From the NCBI RefSeq assembly GCF_042695135.1, contig NZ_CP170547.1, positions 496,001 to 560,000 of the forward strand: a stretch of DNA of 64,000 nucleotides. The letters are read 5' to 3'. The notes under the pieces are model-generated. The model searched no databases. It worked only from the letters and a program-made list of their open reading frames with translations, and was not told the DNA's origin. The DNA is from Epilithonimonas sp042695135 (GTDB taxonomy: Bacteria > Bacteroidota > Bacteroidia > Flavobacteriales > Weeksellaceae). The translations under genes and the position numbers were made by a program. Shown here one piece after another: positions 51,634-59,967 of this stretch. Position 1 is the first letter of the stretch; each line of letters opens with the position of its first letter.

Positions 51634-52560
51634 TTAGTTCTTGAATTTTTTCTCATAAACATCCCTGATTCCTGCTTCCAAACCGATTTTTGCTTTCCAG
51701 CCTAAGTCGTTTATTTTGGTAACGTCCATTAGTTTTCGTGGCGTTCCGTCCGGCTTTGAAGTGTCCCAGATAAGATCACCTTCATAACCAACAATTTTTT
51801 TAACCAATAAAGCTAAGTCTTTGATAGTTAGGTCTTCACCAATTCCAACATTCACGTGTCCGAAATCGTCATAATTCTGCATCAGGAAAATACAGGCTTC
51901 GGCAAGATCATCGGAATGAAGAAATTCGCGCAAAGGCGTCCCCGTTCCCCAAACGGTAACATTTGGCAGATTCTGTTCCTTGGCCTCGTGGAATTTTCTT
52001 AGTAAAGCCGGTAAAACGTGGGAATTATTAAGGTCATAATTATCATTCGGGCCATACATATTGGTTGGCATTGCAGAAATAAAATTGGAATTGTACTGGC
52101 TTCTGTAAGCATCACACATTTTGATTCCTGCTATTTTTGCAATCGCATAAGGCTCGTTTGTCGGCTCCAAAGTTCCTGTCAAAAGAGAATCCTCTTTCAA
52201 AGGCTGAGGCGCCATTTTTGGATAGATACAGCTTGATCCCAGGAATAATAACTTCTTAACATCATTGGTGTGAGCCTGATGGATCACATTGTTCTGGATC
52301 ATCATATTTTCATAAAGAAACTCTGCTCTGTAAGTATTATTAGCCTGAATTCCGCCCACTTTTGCAGCGGCAAGAAATACAAATTCCGGTTTTTCTTCTG
52401 CGAAAAATTCTGCCGTCTGGTTGTAATCACGAAGATCCAGTTCTTTGGAAGTTCTGGTTACAAGATTCGTAAAGCCTTGTTTTTCCAAAGCTCTAAGGAT
52501 TGCACTTCCCACAAGACCTCTGTGGCCGGCAACATATATTTTGGAGTTCTTATCCATCAT
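51634..52560 (-). CDS. fcl: GDP-L-fucose synthase
   Basis: Fcl (WcaG) epimerises and reduces GDP-4-keto-6-deoxymannose to GDP-L-fucose. The 308-residue product has the NADP motif VAGHRGLVGSAILRALEKQG, SSCIYPKMAPQPLKEDSLLT, the catalytic YAIAKIAGIKMCDAYRSQY and MPTNMYGPNDNYD. With gmd it completes the path to the donor for the GT10 and GT11 enzymes. It abuts the GT11 gene and overlaps the upstream hypothetical gene by four bases. Confidence 0.97.
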   Translation of the reverse strand: MMDKNSKIYVAGHRGLVGSAILRALEKQGFTNLVTRTSKELDLRDYNQTAEFFAEEKPEFVFLAAAKVGGIQANNTYRAEFLYENMMIQNNVIHQAHTNDVKKLLFLGSSCIYPKMAPQPLKEDSLLTGTLEPTNEPYAIAKIAGIKMCDAYRSQYNSNFISAMPTNMYGPNDNYDLNNSHVLPALLRKFHEAKEQNLPNVTVWGTGTPLREFLHSDDLAEACIFLMQNYDDFGHVNVGIGEDLTIKDLALLVKKIVGYEGDLIWDTSKPDGTPRKLMDVTKINDLGWKAKIGLEAGIRDVYEKKFKN

Positions 52561-53378
52561 TTTTTTATTTTGTAATAAGTCTTTTTAATAAAAGATTTTA
52601 TATTGTTTTCTTCAGATTTATCCACTCTTCGTGAGGCTTTTACAATCTGGTCTTTATATTCGCCCTCACTTTCTTCATCATTGACCTCGATATTGATTCT
52701 CTTTTCATAGTATCTTACAACAGCCGAGAGAATAGTCTGGTCGTACCGATGTGAAGCGAATCCTTCCAATTGGTTTTCTCTTTCAAACAACAAAGTATCC
52801 GTAACCAAATCCGGTCTGTAGATCATAATATCCAGCCAGTCTTTCACAAGCTGAGTTGTTTCAGGTGTTTTCTTAAGAATGATAAATCCTGCCCAAAGTT
52901 TATTTTTTTCCAGCCATTCATCATCACTATCAAATAGATTACTGAAGTTTTCTACGACTGATTTTTTTGTCCAGTATTTCAGTTTAGGATCATCCGTTAG
53001 ATTTTGATTGAAAGATTTCCAGCCGTAATCTTTGGTGTCCCGATATTGGAAAAACAGGGCATCGGAATTTTTTAATTTATCAAACTGAAGTTTCCATCCG
53101 GCTTCGTTTTTCAATTCGCTGCCACAATCTACGTACACTAAGATATCACCATTATTAAGTTTTGACAGACCATCAAAAATTACATAAGCTTTCCAGATCC
53201 AGTGACCGCCTTTCTTTTTATCCAGAAAAAGGGGAGAAGACTTCAAGGCATACGGCAACTCCGAATAGCCATAACGCTGTGTTTCGTCAAAAATATTCAA
53301 AGATTTGGCTTCCTCAATGATTCTTTTGGATGATTGAAGAAAAGCATTGCTTCCGTATGTGATAAATTTCTTTTTCAA
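52557..53378 (-). CDS. putative glycosyltransferase of unknown family
   Basis: The 273-residue product is not firmly recognised. It contains WIWKAYVIFDGLSKLNNGDI followed by LVYVDCGSEL, resembling the donor-binding/DxD region of GT-A enzymes of capsule loci, and LWAGFIILKKTPETTQLVKD. SHRYDQTILSAVVRYYEKRI lies further on. There is no signal peptide. It lies between the Wzt gene (three bases) and fcl (four-base overlap), so it belongs to the operon and probably transfers a sugar or other group to the polymer. Confidence 0.6.
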   Translation of the reverse strand: MKKKFITYGSNAFLQSSKRIIEEAKSLNIFDETQRYGYSELPYALKSSPLFLDKKKGGHWIWKAYVIFDGLSKLNNGDILVYVDCGSELKNEAGWKLQFDKLKNSDALFFQYRDTKDYGWKSFNQNLTDDPKLKYWTKKSVVENFSNLFDSDDEWLEKNKLWAGFIILKKTPETTQLVKDWLDIMIYRPDLVTDTLLFERENQLEGFASHRYDQTILSAVVRYYEKRINIEVNDEESEGEYKDQIVKASRRVDKSEENNIKSFIKKTYYKIKK

Positions 53379-53381
53379 AAT

Positions 53382-54638
53382 TTATTTTAAATATAATACC
53401 CCTGCGCTGTCGATCTGGAAAACCCAGCCGGTCTGCATCCTTGTTCCTTCGAACTCGACTCTGATTTTATTCTTCAGATCGGTGTACATTTTTTTACCCG
53501 GATTTGCAAGATAAGCGTGCATATAAAGATTTCCTTTATTGATTCCTTCAGGTAAATGGATCGTTTTTTCTACCACGAATTTCCCTTTCGGATATTTTTT
53601 AACACCTTCATAATGTCCTGGTGCAAAAAACATCATCGGGATATCAAAATTATTGAAAAACAGCGCTTCCAATTCAAATTCTGCTTCCTCAGTCAATTCG
53701 CCTTCTATTCTGATATTGATTTCATTATTGTCAAAATTCATAGGAATAAGTGTTCCATTGATTCCGTTAACAGAAAAATGTGAAATGCTTAAGCCTGGAT
53801 CTTTGATATTTAGAACATCTAAAATGGATGAATCTGCAGCGATATTATCGTTTGAGTAAAGATTGATACATTCATCAATATTACCGTCGTATCTAATGGT
53901 ACCTTGCTCCAGGAAAATCCCTTTGTTACAAAGCTGCTTGATGGACGCCATATTATGGCTTACGAATAAAACCGTTCTGCCTTCTCCATTGCTTACATCG
54001 CCCATTTTACCGAGACATTTCTTTTGGAATTCGAGATCTCCAACCGCAAGAACTTCGTCTACGATCAAAATTTCTGATTCAAGATGTGCTGCTACAGCAA
54101 ACGCAAGACGAACATACATCCCGGAACTATAACGTTTTACAGGTGTGTCGATGTATTTTTCAACACCTGAAAAGTCAACAATCTCATCAAATTTTCTGGT
54201 AATTTCTTTACGTGTCATTCCCAGGATTGCTCCATTAAGAAATACATTTTCACGTCCTGTCATTTCAGGGTGAAAACCTGTTCCAACTTCCAGTAACGAA
54301 GCGATTCTTCCCTTTGTATATATTTGTCCTGTAGTCGGTTTTGTAACTTTACTTAGTAATTTTAATAAAGTTGATTTTCCGGCACCGTTTCTTCCGATAA
54401 TCCCGACAGCATCACCTTGCTCAACTTCAAAATTGATATCTTTTAATGACCAGACGTAATCGCTCTGGCTTTTTGTGGTTCTGTCATTTACTTCACCAAT
54501 CCGCAGATAAGGATCCTCTTTCCCTCTCATTCTGTGCCAGAAACGGTTAAGATCGTGAGATAAAGTTCCTGTACCAACTTGTCCAAGACGGTATTGTTTG
54601 GAAATATCTTCTGCTTTTATTACAATAGGTTTTGTCAT
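53382..54638 (-). CDS. wzt: polysaccharide ABC exporter ATP-binding subunit with C-terminal cargo domain (Wzt)
   Basis: The 418-residue product has Walker A IIGRNGAGKSTLLKLLSK (about 80-97), signature YSSGMYVRLAF (170-180) and Walker B EILIVDEVLAVGD (189-201). After the ATPase domain it continues for ~155 residues with a beta-rich Wzt_C-type domain, which in related systems binds the modified non-reducing end of the finished O-antigen. This links polymer capping to export. With the permease gene at 55236 it forms the inner-membrane exporter. It overlaps the acetyltransferase gene by four bases. Confidence 0.94.
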   Translation of the reverse strand: MTKPIVIKAEDISKQYRLGQVGTGTLSHDLNRFWHRMRGKEDPYLRIGEVNDRTTKSQSDYVWSLKDINFEVEQGDAVGIIGRNGAGKSTLLKLLSKVTKPTTGQIYTKGRIASLLEVGTGFHPEMTGRENVFLNGAILGMTRKEITRKFDEIVDFSGVEKYIDTPVKRYSSGMYVRLAFAVAAHLESEILIVDEVLAVGDLEFQKKCLGKMGDVSNGEGRTVLFVSHNMASIKQLCNKGIFLEQGTIRYDGNIDECINLYSNDNIAADSSILDVLNIKDPGLSISHFSVNGINGTLIPMNFDNNEINIRIEGELTEEAEFELEALFFNNFDIPMMFFAPGHYEGVKKYPKGKFVVEKTIHLPEGINKGNLYMHAYLANPGKKMYTDLKNKIRVEFEGTRMQTGWVFQIDSAGVLYLK

Positions 54639-55225
54639 TCTCTGTGTTTTATAAATTTTGCCGGTGTCCCGGCCACTACTGTGTTTTCCTCAACATTTTT
54701 TGTAACTACGCTTCCCGCTGCAATCACAGCGCCGTTACCGATTTTTACACCAGCCATGATTTGTGCAGAACAGCCTATCCAGACATCGTCGCCGATTTCT
54801 ACACCTCTGTTTTCTGCCTTCCAGGGCTGATCCTGGATGTTGATTCCTTTTTTATAGTTGTGGTCTGATCCAATAATGCTGACTTGCTGAGAGATAAGAC
54901 AGTTTTTGCCGATTCTTATCGTTCCGCCGGCAGCTCTTATATTATTTTGTTCGCCGATGTAGGTGTTTTCACCAATAATCAGTTTACAGTCTTTTTTGTC
55001 ATTTTCATTAATAACATAAATCACGCTGAATGCGCCAATGTAAACATTTTTACCGATTTCCAGATTGTTGAGATCATCAAATGAAATCTGAGTGCGGGAA
55101 TCTACATTACAATTAAAATGGCGGCTGATTCTTTCTGCTTTTCTGTACTCATTAATGAATTTATCAAAAGCCGGTTCAAGATAATAATACTTTCGAAGAG
55201 TTTTGAAAAATTTGATCCAATTCAT
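54635..55225 (-). CDS. hexapeptide-repeat acetyltransferase
   Basis: The 196-residue product starts MNWIKFFKTLRKYYYLEP at 55225; a TTG two codons upstream is less likely. The beta-helix is visible (NLEIGKNVYIGAFSVIYV, LIIGENTYIGEQNNIRA, IRIGKNCLISQQVSIIGSDH, VEIGDDVWIGCSAQIMAG, NTVVAGTPAKFI), with GSDH as the likely acetyl-transfer His. It is located between the two ABC exporter genes, so acetylation of the chain end may couple to export. No membrane segment is seen. Confidence 0.88.
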   Translation of the reverse strand: MNWIKFFKTLRKYYYLEPAFDKFINEYRKAERISRHFNCNVDSRTQISFDDLNNLEIGKNVYIGAFSVIYVINENDKKDCKLIIGENTYIGEQNNIRAAGGTIRIGKNCLISQQVSIIGSDHNYKKGINIQDQPWKAENRGVEIGDDVWIGCSAQIMAGVKIGNGAVIAAGSVVTKNVEENTVVAGTPAKFIKHRE

Positions 55226-55235
55226 AATCAAAGTT

Positions 55236-56087
55236 TTATACAGTATCCATAAAACCTTTCTCCACTTTGTTGAAGATCACCGTTCCTATTGCCAATATTA
55301 CAAAAATAATCACCGTACTGATCATAAGCATCATTGCATTGAAGTCACCAACACCCAGCCAGGCATATTTGAAACATTCAAAAATTCCTGTCAGCGGATT
55401 GTAAAAGGCAACGGTTTTGAAAACTCCTTTGAGGGCTGATGTAGGATAAATAACCGGTGTTGCGTACATATACAGGCTAATTCCAAATGATAAAAGCATC
55501 TGAAGATCTCGGTATTTTGTAGTAAGAGAGGAGAATATCATTCCTAATCCCAAGGCAAAAATTGCCATAAGAGCAATCAGTAATGGTGTTGCTAAAATCC
55601 ACAAATTGGGGTGAACTTCTCCTTTCAAAAGATAGTAGAAGAAAACCACCAGAAATAGGAGCATTTGTACGCCAAGCTTCATCAGGTTGGAAAATACGAT
55701 GGAAAGTGGCATTATTAATCTTGGAAAATAGACTTTTCCAAATATCCCGGCATTTGCTGTAAAAACATTCGATGTGGCAGAAAGACAAGAGGAAAAATAA
55801 TTCCACAAAGTGATTCCTGCAAGATAGAACAGGATTTTCGGAGCGCCGTCAGTTGATAATTTAGCAATGTTTCCGAAGATAACAAGATAAACTACTGTTG
55901 TAAAAATAGGATTGATAAAAAACCAAATCGGACCTAAAATGGTCTGTTTGAAACTGGAAACGAAATCCCGTTTTACAAACATATATACCAAATCTTTGTA
56001 TTTCCAGACTTCCTTAAGATTAAGATCAAAAAGAGAATGGCTGGAGCCTATGGTTTCTGTCCATTGGGGGTTTTGAGAATCACTCAT
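55236..56087 (-). CDS. wzm: polysaccharide ABC exporter permease (Wzm)
   Basis: The 283-residue ABC2-type permease has the N-terminal interface helix (KYKDLVYMFVKRDFVSSFKQ) and TILGPIWFFINPIFTTVVYL, then about six membrane helices with LFYLAGITLWNYFSSCLSAT, and SLYMYATPVIYPTSALKG. It transports the lipid-linked polymer across the inner membrane together with Wzt. It ends ten bases before the acetyltransferase gene. An ABC exporter means polymerisation takes place in the cytoplasm, so no Wzy/Wzx is needed. Confidence 0.95.
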   Translation of the reverse strand: MSDSQNPQWTETIGSSHSLFDLNLKEVWKYKDLVYMFVKRDFVSSFKQTILGPIWFFINPIFTTVVYLVIFGNIAKLSTDGAPKILFYLAGITLWNYFSSCLSATSNVFTANAGIFGKVYFPRLIMPLSIVFSNLMKLGVQMLLFLVVFFYYLLKGEVHPNLWILATPLLIALMAIFALGLGMIFSSLTTKYRDLQMLLSFGISLYMYATPVIYPTSALKGVFKTVAFYNPLTGIFECFKYAWLGVGDFNAMMLMISTVIIFVILAIGTVIFNKVEKGFMDTV

Positions 56088-56107
56088 TTGTGTTTTGTGT
56101 TTTTTAA

Positions 56108-56968
56108 TTATTTGATAAGGTTTTTCAGATATTCGCCATATCCGCTTTTACCATATTTTGCAGCAGTTTCGAGAAGTTTTTCTTCATTGATGAATCCGTT
56201 TCTGAAAGCAATTTCCTCAATACATCCGATTTTGAAACCTTGTCTTTTTTCGATCACGCTTACAAATTCCGAAGCATCCTGAAGGGAATCAAAAGTTCCC
56301 GTATCCAGCCACGCTGTTCCTCTGTCCAGAACACCAACCTCTAATTTACCTTTGCTAAGATAAACATTATTGATATCCGTTATTTCCAGTTCGCCTCTTG
56401 GAGACGGTTTTATATTTTTTGCAATTTCAACGACTTCATTATCATAGAAATAGAGTCCCGGGACAGCATAATTCGATTTTGGCTCCAATGGTTTTTCTTC
56501 AATAGAAAGTGCTTTGAAATCATTGTCAAATTCCACAACACCGTATCTTTCCGGATCGGAAACGTGGTATGCGAAAACAACACCGCCGTCCGGATTGGTT
56601 TTATTCTTTAATAAAGTTCCCATTTCGGAACCGTAAAAAATGTTATCACCTAAAACCAGAGCTGCAGAATCGTCACCAATAAATTTGTCACCAAGAATAA
56701 ATGCCTGAGCTAATCCATCAGGACTTGGCTGAACCACATATTCTATATTACATCCGATTTGTGATCCATCGCCTAAAAGCTTAATAAATCCTGCCTGATC
56801 ATGTGGTGTTGTAATAATCAAAATATCTTTAATACCAGCCAACAACAAAGTTGACAATGGATAATAGATCATTGGTTTGTCATAGACCGGCATCAGCTGC
56901 TTGCTTACAGCAATCGTCAATGGAAACAATCTGGTTCCGGATCCGCCGGCTAATATAATTCCTTTCAT
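56108..56968 (-). CDS. rfbA: glucose-1-phosphate thymidylyltransferase RmlA
   Basis: RmlA makes dTDP-glucose from glucose-1-phosphate and dTTP. The 286-residue product has the signature GIILAGGSGTRLFPLTIAVS, KQLMPVYDKPMIYYPLSTLL, and IEYVVQPSPDGLAQAFILGD; the length is normal. It follows rfbB by 15 bases. The other rhamnose genes rmlC and rmlD are not in the window. Confidence 0.97.
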   Translation of the reverse strand: MKGIILAGGSGTRLFPLTIAVSKQLMPVYDKPMIYYPLSTLLLAGIKDILIITTPHDQAGFIKLLGDGSQIGCNIEYVVQPSPDGLAQAFILGDKFIGDDSAALVLGDNIFYGSEMGTLLKNKTNPDGGVVFAYHVSDPERYGVVEFDNDFKALSIEEKPLEPKSNYAVPGLYFYDNEVVEIAKNIKPSPRGELEITDINNVYLSKGKLEVGVLDRGTAWLDTGTFDSLQDASEFVSVIEKRQGFKIGCIEEIAFRNGFINEEKLLETAAKYGKSGYGEYLKNLIK

Positions 56969-56983
56969 AAATTTGATTTAATA

Positions 56984-58063
56984 TTAATTATATTGTCCTT
57001 CGTAATATTTCTGATAATCACCAGAAGTTACATTCTCCAGCCATTCTTTATTTTCAAGGAACCAATCGATTGTTTTTCCTAATCCTTGTTCAAAAGTCAC
57101 AGATGGTTTCCATCCAAGATCTTTGTTAAGTTTTGTAGCATCGATTGCATAACGTTTGTCGTGGCCTGGTCTGTCTTTCACGTAAGTGATCAATTTTTCT
57201 GAATATCCGGCAGGTTTCCCCAATTTTTCATCCATTTGCTTGATCAATTCCTTAACCAAGTCAATATTCTGCCACTCATTGAAACCTCCGATGTTGTAAG
57301 TTTCTCCGGTTTTTGATTCGTTGAAAATCTGATGAATTGCTTTTGCGTGATCGATCACGAACAACCAGTCTCTTGTATATTTTCCGTCACCGTAGATTGG
57401 CAATGGTTTTTCATTAATGATATTTGAAATACAAAGCGGGATTAATTTCTCAGGGAAATGATTTGGTCCGTAATTGTTGGAACAATTAGACAAAATGAAT
57501 GGCATGCCGTAAGTATTTCCGTAGGCTCTCACCAAGTGGTCAGAAGCTGCTTTTGAAGCTGAATATGGCGATTGCGGATCGTAAGGTGTAGTTTCCAAGA
57601 AGAAACCTGTCTCTCCTAAACTTCCGTAAACTTCATCTGTAGAAACGTGATAAAAAAGATTTTTTCTCGGTTCGTTCGGGAATCTTCCGTGTGTATGATC
57701 TGGGTTCAAGGTCCAGAATTCGATACAAAGATTTAGAAGGTTTGCAGTTCCATTCACATTCGTATTGATAAATGCATTAGGATCCGTAATACTTCTATCC
57801 ACGTGGCTTTCTGCAGCTAAATGAACAACTGCATCCGGATTGTATTTTTCAAAAACCTTTCTTAATTCTTCAGGTTTGGTAATGTCTGCTTTTTCGAAAA
57901 CGTAGTTAGGTTCGTTTTCGATGTCTTTTAAGTTTTCAAGATTACCGGCGTAAGTCAAAGCATCAAGATTGATGATCTTAGACTCAGGATTATTTTTTAC
58001 AAATTCTCTTACGACGTGAGAACCGATAAAACCGGCACCTCCTGTAATGATAATATTTTTCAT
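56984..58063 (-). CDS. rfbB: dTDP-glucose 4,6-dehydratase RmlB
   Basis: RmlB converts dTDP-glucose to dTDP-4-keto-6-deoxyglucose. The 359-residue product has the NAD motif ITGGAGFIGSHVVREF, HLAAESHVDRSITDPNAF, HVSTDEVYGSLGE, the catalytic YSASKAASDHLVRAYGNTYG and SNNYGPNHFPEKLIP. All active-site elements are intact. It lies 35 bases after ugd. With rfbA it supplies a branch-point sugar that may be turned into rhamnose, talose, fucosamine-type or quinovosamine-type residues by enzymes elsewhere. Confidence 0.97.
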   Translation of the reverse strand: MKNIIITGGAGFIGSHVVREFVKNNPESKIINLDALTYAGNLENLKDIENEPNYVFEKADITKPEELRKVFEKYNPDAVVHLAAESHVDRSITDPNAFINTNVNGTANLLNLCIEFWTLNPDHTHGRFPNEPRKNLFYHVSTDEVYGSLGETGFFLETTPYDPQSPYSASKAASDHLVRAYGNTYGMPFILSNCSNNYGPNHFPEKLIPLCISNIINEKPLPIYGDGKYTRDWLFVIDHAKAIHQIFNESKTGETYNIGGFNEWQNIDLVKELIKQMDEKLGKPAGYSEKLITYVKDRPGHDKRYAIDATKLNKDLGWKPSVTFEQGLGKTIDWFLENKEWLENVTSGDYQKYYEGQYN

Positions 58064-58098
58064 ATATCTTATTGCAATGTTTTTTAGTTTTTTAAATT

Positions 58099-59265
58099 TT
58101 AATCACTCCCGAATAAATCCCGAGTATAAACTTTTTCTTTGACATCATCCAGATCCGGCGTTTTTCTGTTGGATATAATGACATCACATTCTTGTTTGAA
58201 GGCATCCAGATCTGTGTAAACTTTTGAGCCGAAAAAAGTATCTTCTTTCATAACGGGTTCGTAAACAATCACTTCAACTCCTTTCGCCTTGATTCTTTTC
58301 ATTATACCCTGGATTGCAGAAGCTCGAAAATTGTCTGACCCGGATTTCATTATTAGCCTATAAACACCAACTTTCTTAGGTTGTTTTGCCAAAATAGAAT
58401 CGGCAATAAAATCTTTTCTCGTACGATTGGCATCCACAATAGCCTGTATGAGGTTATTAGGAACCGAATCATAATTTGCAAGCAATTGTTTGGTGTCTTT
58501 TGGAAGACAATAGCCCCCATATCCGAAAGACGGATTGTTATAATGGGAACCAATTCTAGGATCTAGTCCTACACCTTCTATGATTTGACGGCTGTCTAAT
58601 CCATGTATTTGGGAGTAACTGTCCAGTTCGTTGAAGTAAGCCACACGCATTGCCAAATAAGTATTTGAGAACAATTTAATGGCTTCTGCTTCGGTTCCGT
58701 TGGTAAAAAGGATGGGGATGTCTTTTTTTATGGCACCTTCTTTCAAAAGATTTGCAAAAACAGTGGCGCGCTCACTTTGCTCACCGATAATAATTCTCGA
58801 TGGGTATAGATTATCGTAAAGGGCTTTTCCTTCTCTCAAAAACTCCGGAGAAAATATAATGTTATCAAAATCTAAATCTTTTTTTAGACTTTCTGTGAAA
58901 CCGACGGGAACTGTAGATTTTACAATAACAACGGCTTTTGGATTACTTTCTTTCACTTCTTTGATCACATTTTCAACACTACGGGTATTAAAATAATTTG
59001 TAGAAGGATCATAATCTGTTGGTGTGGCAACTATGATAAAATCCGCATTTTTATAAGCTTCTTGTTTATCAAGGCTGGCTTTCAGACTGAGTTTTTTTGT
59101 TTCCAGAAATTCTGTAATCTCGGGATCATCAATTGGAGATTGCCTTTTATTTAGCATTTCCACTTTTTCCGGGATAATGTCCAAAGCAATTACGTCATGA
59201 TGTTGTGCTAACAACACTGCGTTAGAAAGTCCAACATATCCGGTACCAACAATTGTTATATTCAA
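58099..59265 (-). CDS. ugd: UDP-glucose 6-dehydrogenase
   Basis: Ugd oxidises UDP-glucose to UDP-glucuronate in two NAD-dependent steps. From the TTG at 59265 the product is 388 residues, the usual short Ugd length, starting with the NAD site NITIVGTGYVGLSNAVLLAQ. FSPEFLREGKALYDNLYPSR and the catalytic Cys253 in FGYGGYCLPKD are present. No ATG is available. An upstream TTG (59289) falls inside the -7 box 59287-59294, so 59265 is the better start. It is the first gene of the long minus-strand polysaccharide run. Confidence 0.94.
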   Translation of the reverse strand: MNITIVGTGYVGLSNAVLLAQHHDVIALDIIPEKVEMLNKRQSPIDDPEITEFLETKKLSLKASLDKQEAYKNADFIIVATPTDYDPSTNYFNTRSVENVIKEVKESNPKAVVIVKSTVPVGFTESLKKDLDFDNIIFSPEFLREGKALYDNLYPSRIIIGEQSERATVFANLLKEGAIKKDIPILFTNGTEAEAIKLFSNTYLAMRVAYFNELDSYSQIHGLDSRQIIEGVGLDPRIGSHYNNPSFGYGGYCLPKDTKQLLANYDSVPNNLIQAIVDANRTRKDFIADSILAKQPKKVGVYRLIMKSGSDNFRASAIQGIMKRIKAKGVEVIVYEPVMKEDTFFGSKVYTDLDAFKQECDVIISNRKTPDLDDVKEKVYTRDLFGSD

Positions 59266-59286
59266 GAGAATAAGTTTTAATTTTGG

Positions 59287-59294
59287 CAAAAATA
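59287..59294 (-). promoter_or_regulatory. main promoter of the minus-strand polysaccharide operon (-7 box)
   Basis: TATTTTTG on the minus strand, 21 nt before the TTG start of ugd. Thirteen genes from ugd to the acyltransferase at 46833 follow with gaps mostly below 40 bases, so this promoter may drive all of them. It is divergent from the rimP promoter. Confidence 0.65.
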
Positions 59295-59336
59295 AGAAAA
59301 TTTACTTGAAGTATATATAAATGAAATATTAGCTTT

Positions 59337-59367
59337 TTGTTTGTTTTAATAAATTTGATTATCTTTG
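59337..59367 (+). promoter_or_regulatory. rimP-nusA-infB promoter
   Basis: TATCTTTG at 59360-59367 is a perfect -7 box, with TTTG ending at 59339 as the -33 element (20-nt spacer). Transcription would start near 59374, at the first base of the leader stem. Confidence 0.7.
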
Positions 59368-59373
59368 CCAAAG

Positions 59374-59435
59374 ATTTACGGGAAAATGGGAAGGCTTTCG
59401 CAAGAATGCCTTTTTTCGTAGATGTAATTAGGAGG
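59374..59435 (+). promoter_or_regulatory. structured leader of the rimP-nusA-infB operon
   Basis: The outer stem pairs ATTTACG (59374-59380) with CGTAGAT (59417-59423). The inner stem pairs GGAAGGC (59389-59395) with GCCTTTT (59408-59414; two G-T pairs) and is followed by T bases, so it is terminator-like. A strong Shine-Dalgarno AGGAGG (59430-59435) lies seven bases before the ATG, unusual for Bacteroidota. Autoregulation of the operon is inference. Confidence 0.55.
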
Positions 59436-59442
59436 TATTATT

Positions 59443-59910
59443 ATGGAATTTAAAACAGAATTAAGTCGACTGCTTAATGAGTTTCTAGAAACTAGACCGG
59501 ATCTTTTTTTGGTAGATCTGAAAATCTCTGCAGCATCTGATGTGACAGTGATTTTGGATGGTGACAACGGTGTTACGCTTCAGGATTGTCTGGATGCCAG
59601 CAGAGCGATAGAGTTTAATATGGATCGTGAGGTTCACGATTTCAGTTTGCAGGTAATGTCTGCAGGATTGAGCGAGCCATTGGAGTTTCCAAGACAATTT
59701 AGAAAAAATATTGGAAGAGAGATAGAAGTGATGTTGACTGATTCTTCCGAAATTGAAGGTGAGCTTTTATCAGTTGATGATGAGAAAATCGTTTTGAAGC
59801 TAGAATACAGAAGACCAAAATTAATAGGAAAAGGGAAAGAAGATGTAGTGGAAGAAAAAGAAATTCCTTATTCTGAAATTAAAAAAGCATTAGTAGTAAT
59901 TAAATTTTAA
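59443..59910 (+). CDS. rimP: ribosome maturation factor RimP
   Basis: RimP helps assemble the 30S subunit. The 155-residue product has the family's two-domain layout: an N-terminal alpha/beta domain with ELSRLLNEFLETRPDLFLVD, VILDGDNGVTLQDCLDASRA, and the signature VMSAGLSEPLEFPRQFRKNI, then an SH3-like domain from about residue 92 (VMLTDSSEIEGELLSVDDEK). It heads the standard rimP-nusA-infB order. The strong AGGAGG supports the start at 59443. Confidence 0.96.
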   Translation: MEFKTELSRLLNEFLETRPDLFLVDLKISAASDVTVILDGDNGVTLQDCLDASRAIEFNMDREVHDFSLQVMSAGLSEPLEFPRQFRKNIGREIEVMLTDSSEIEGELLSVDDEKIVLKLEYRRPKLIGKGKEDVVEEKEIPYSEIKKALVVIKF

Positions 59911-59967
59911 CAATTAGATGATTTGATAGTAATTGTCAGTCATCATTTATCAATTATATATTAGGAT

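Noticed and set aside
59443..59697. Minus-strand frames over rimP
   Set aside because: Antisense to rimP and without motifs.
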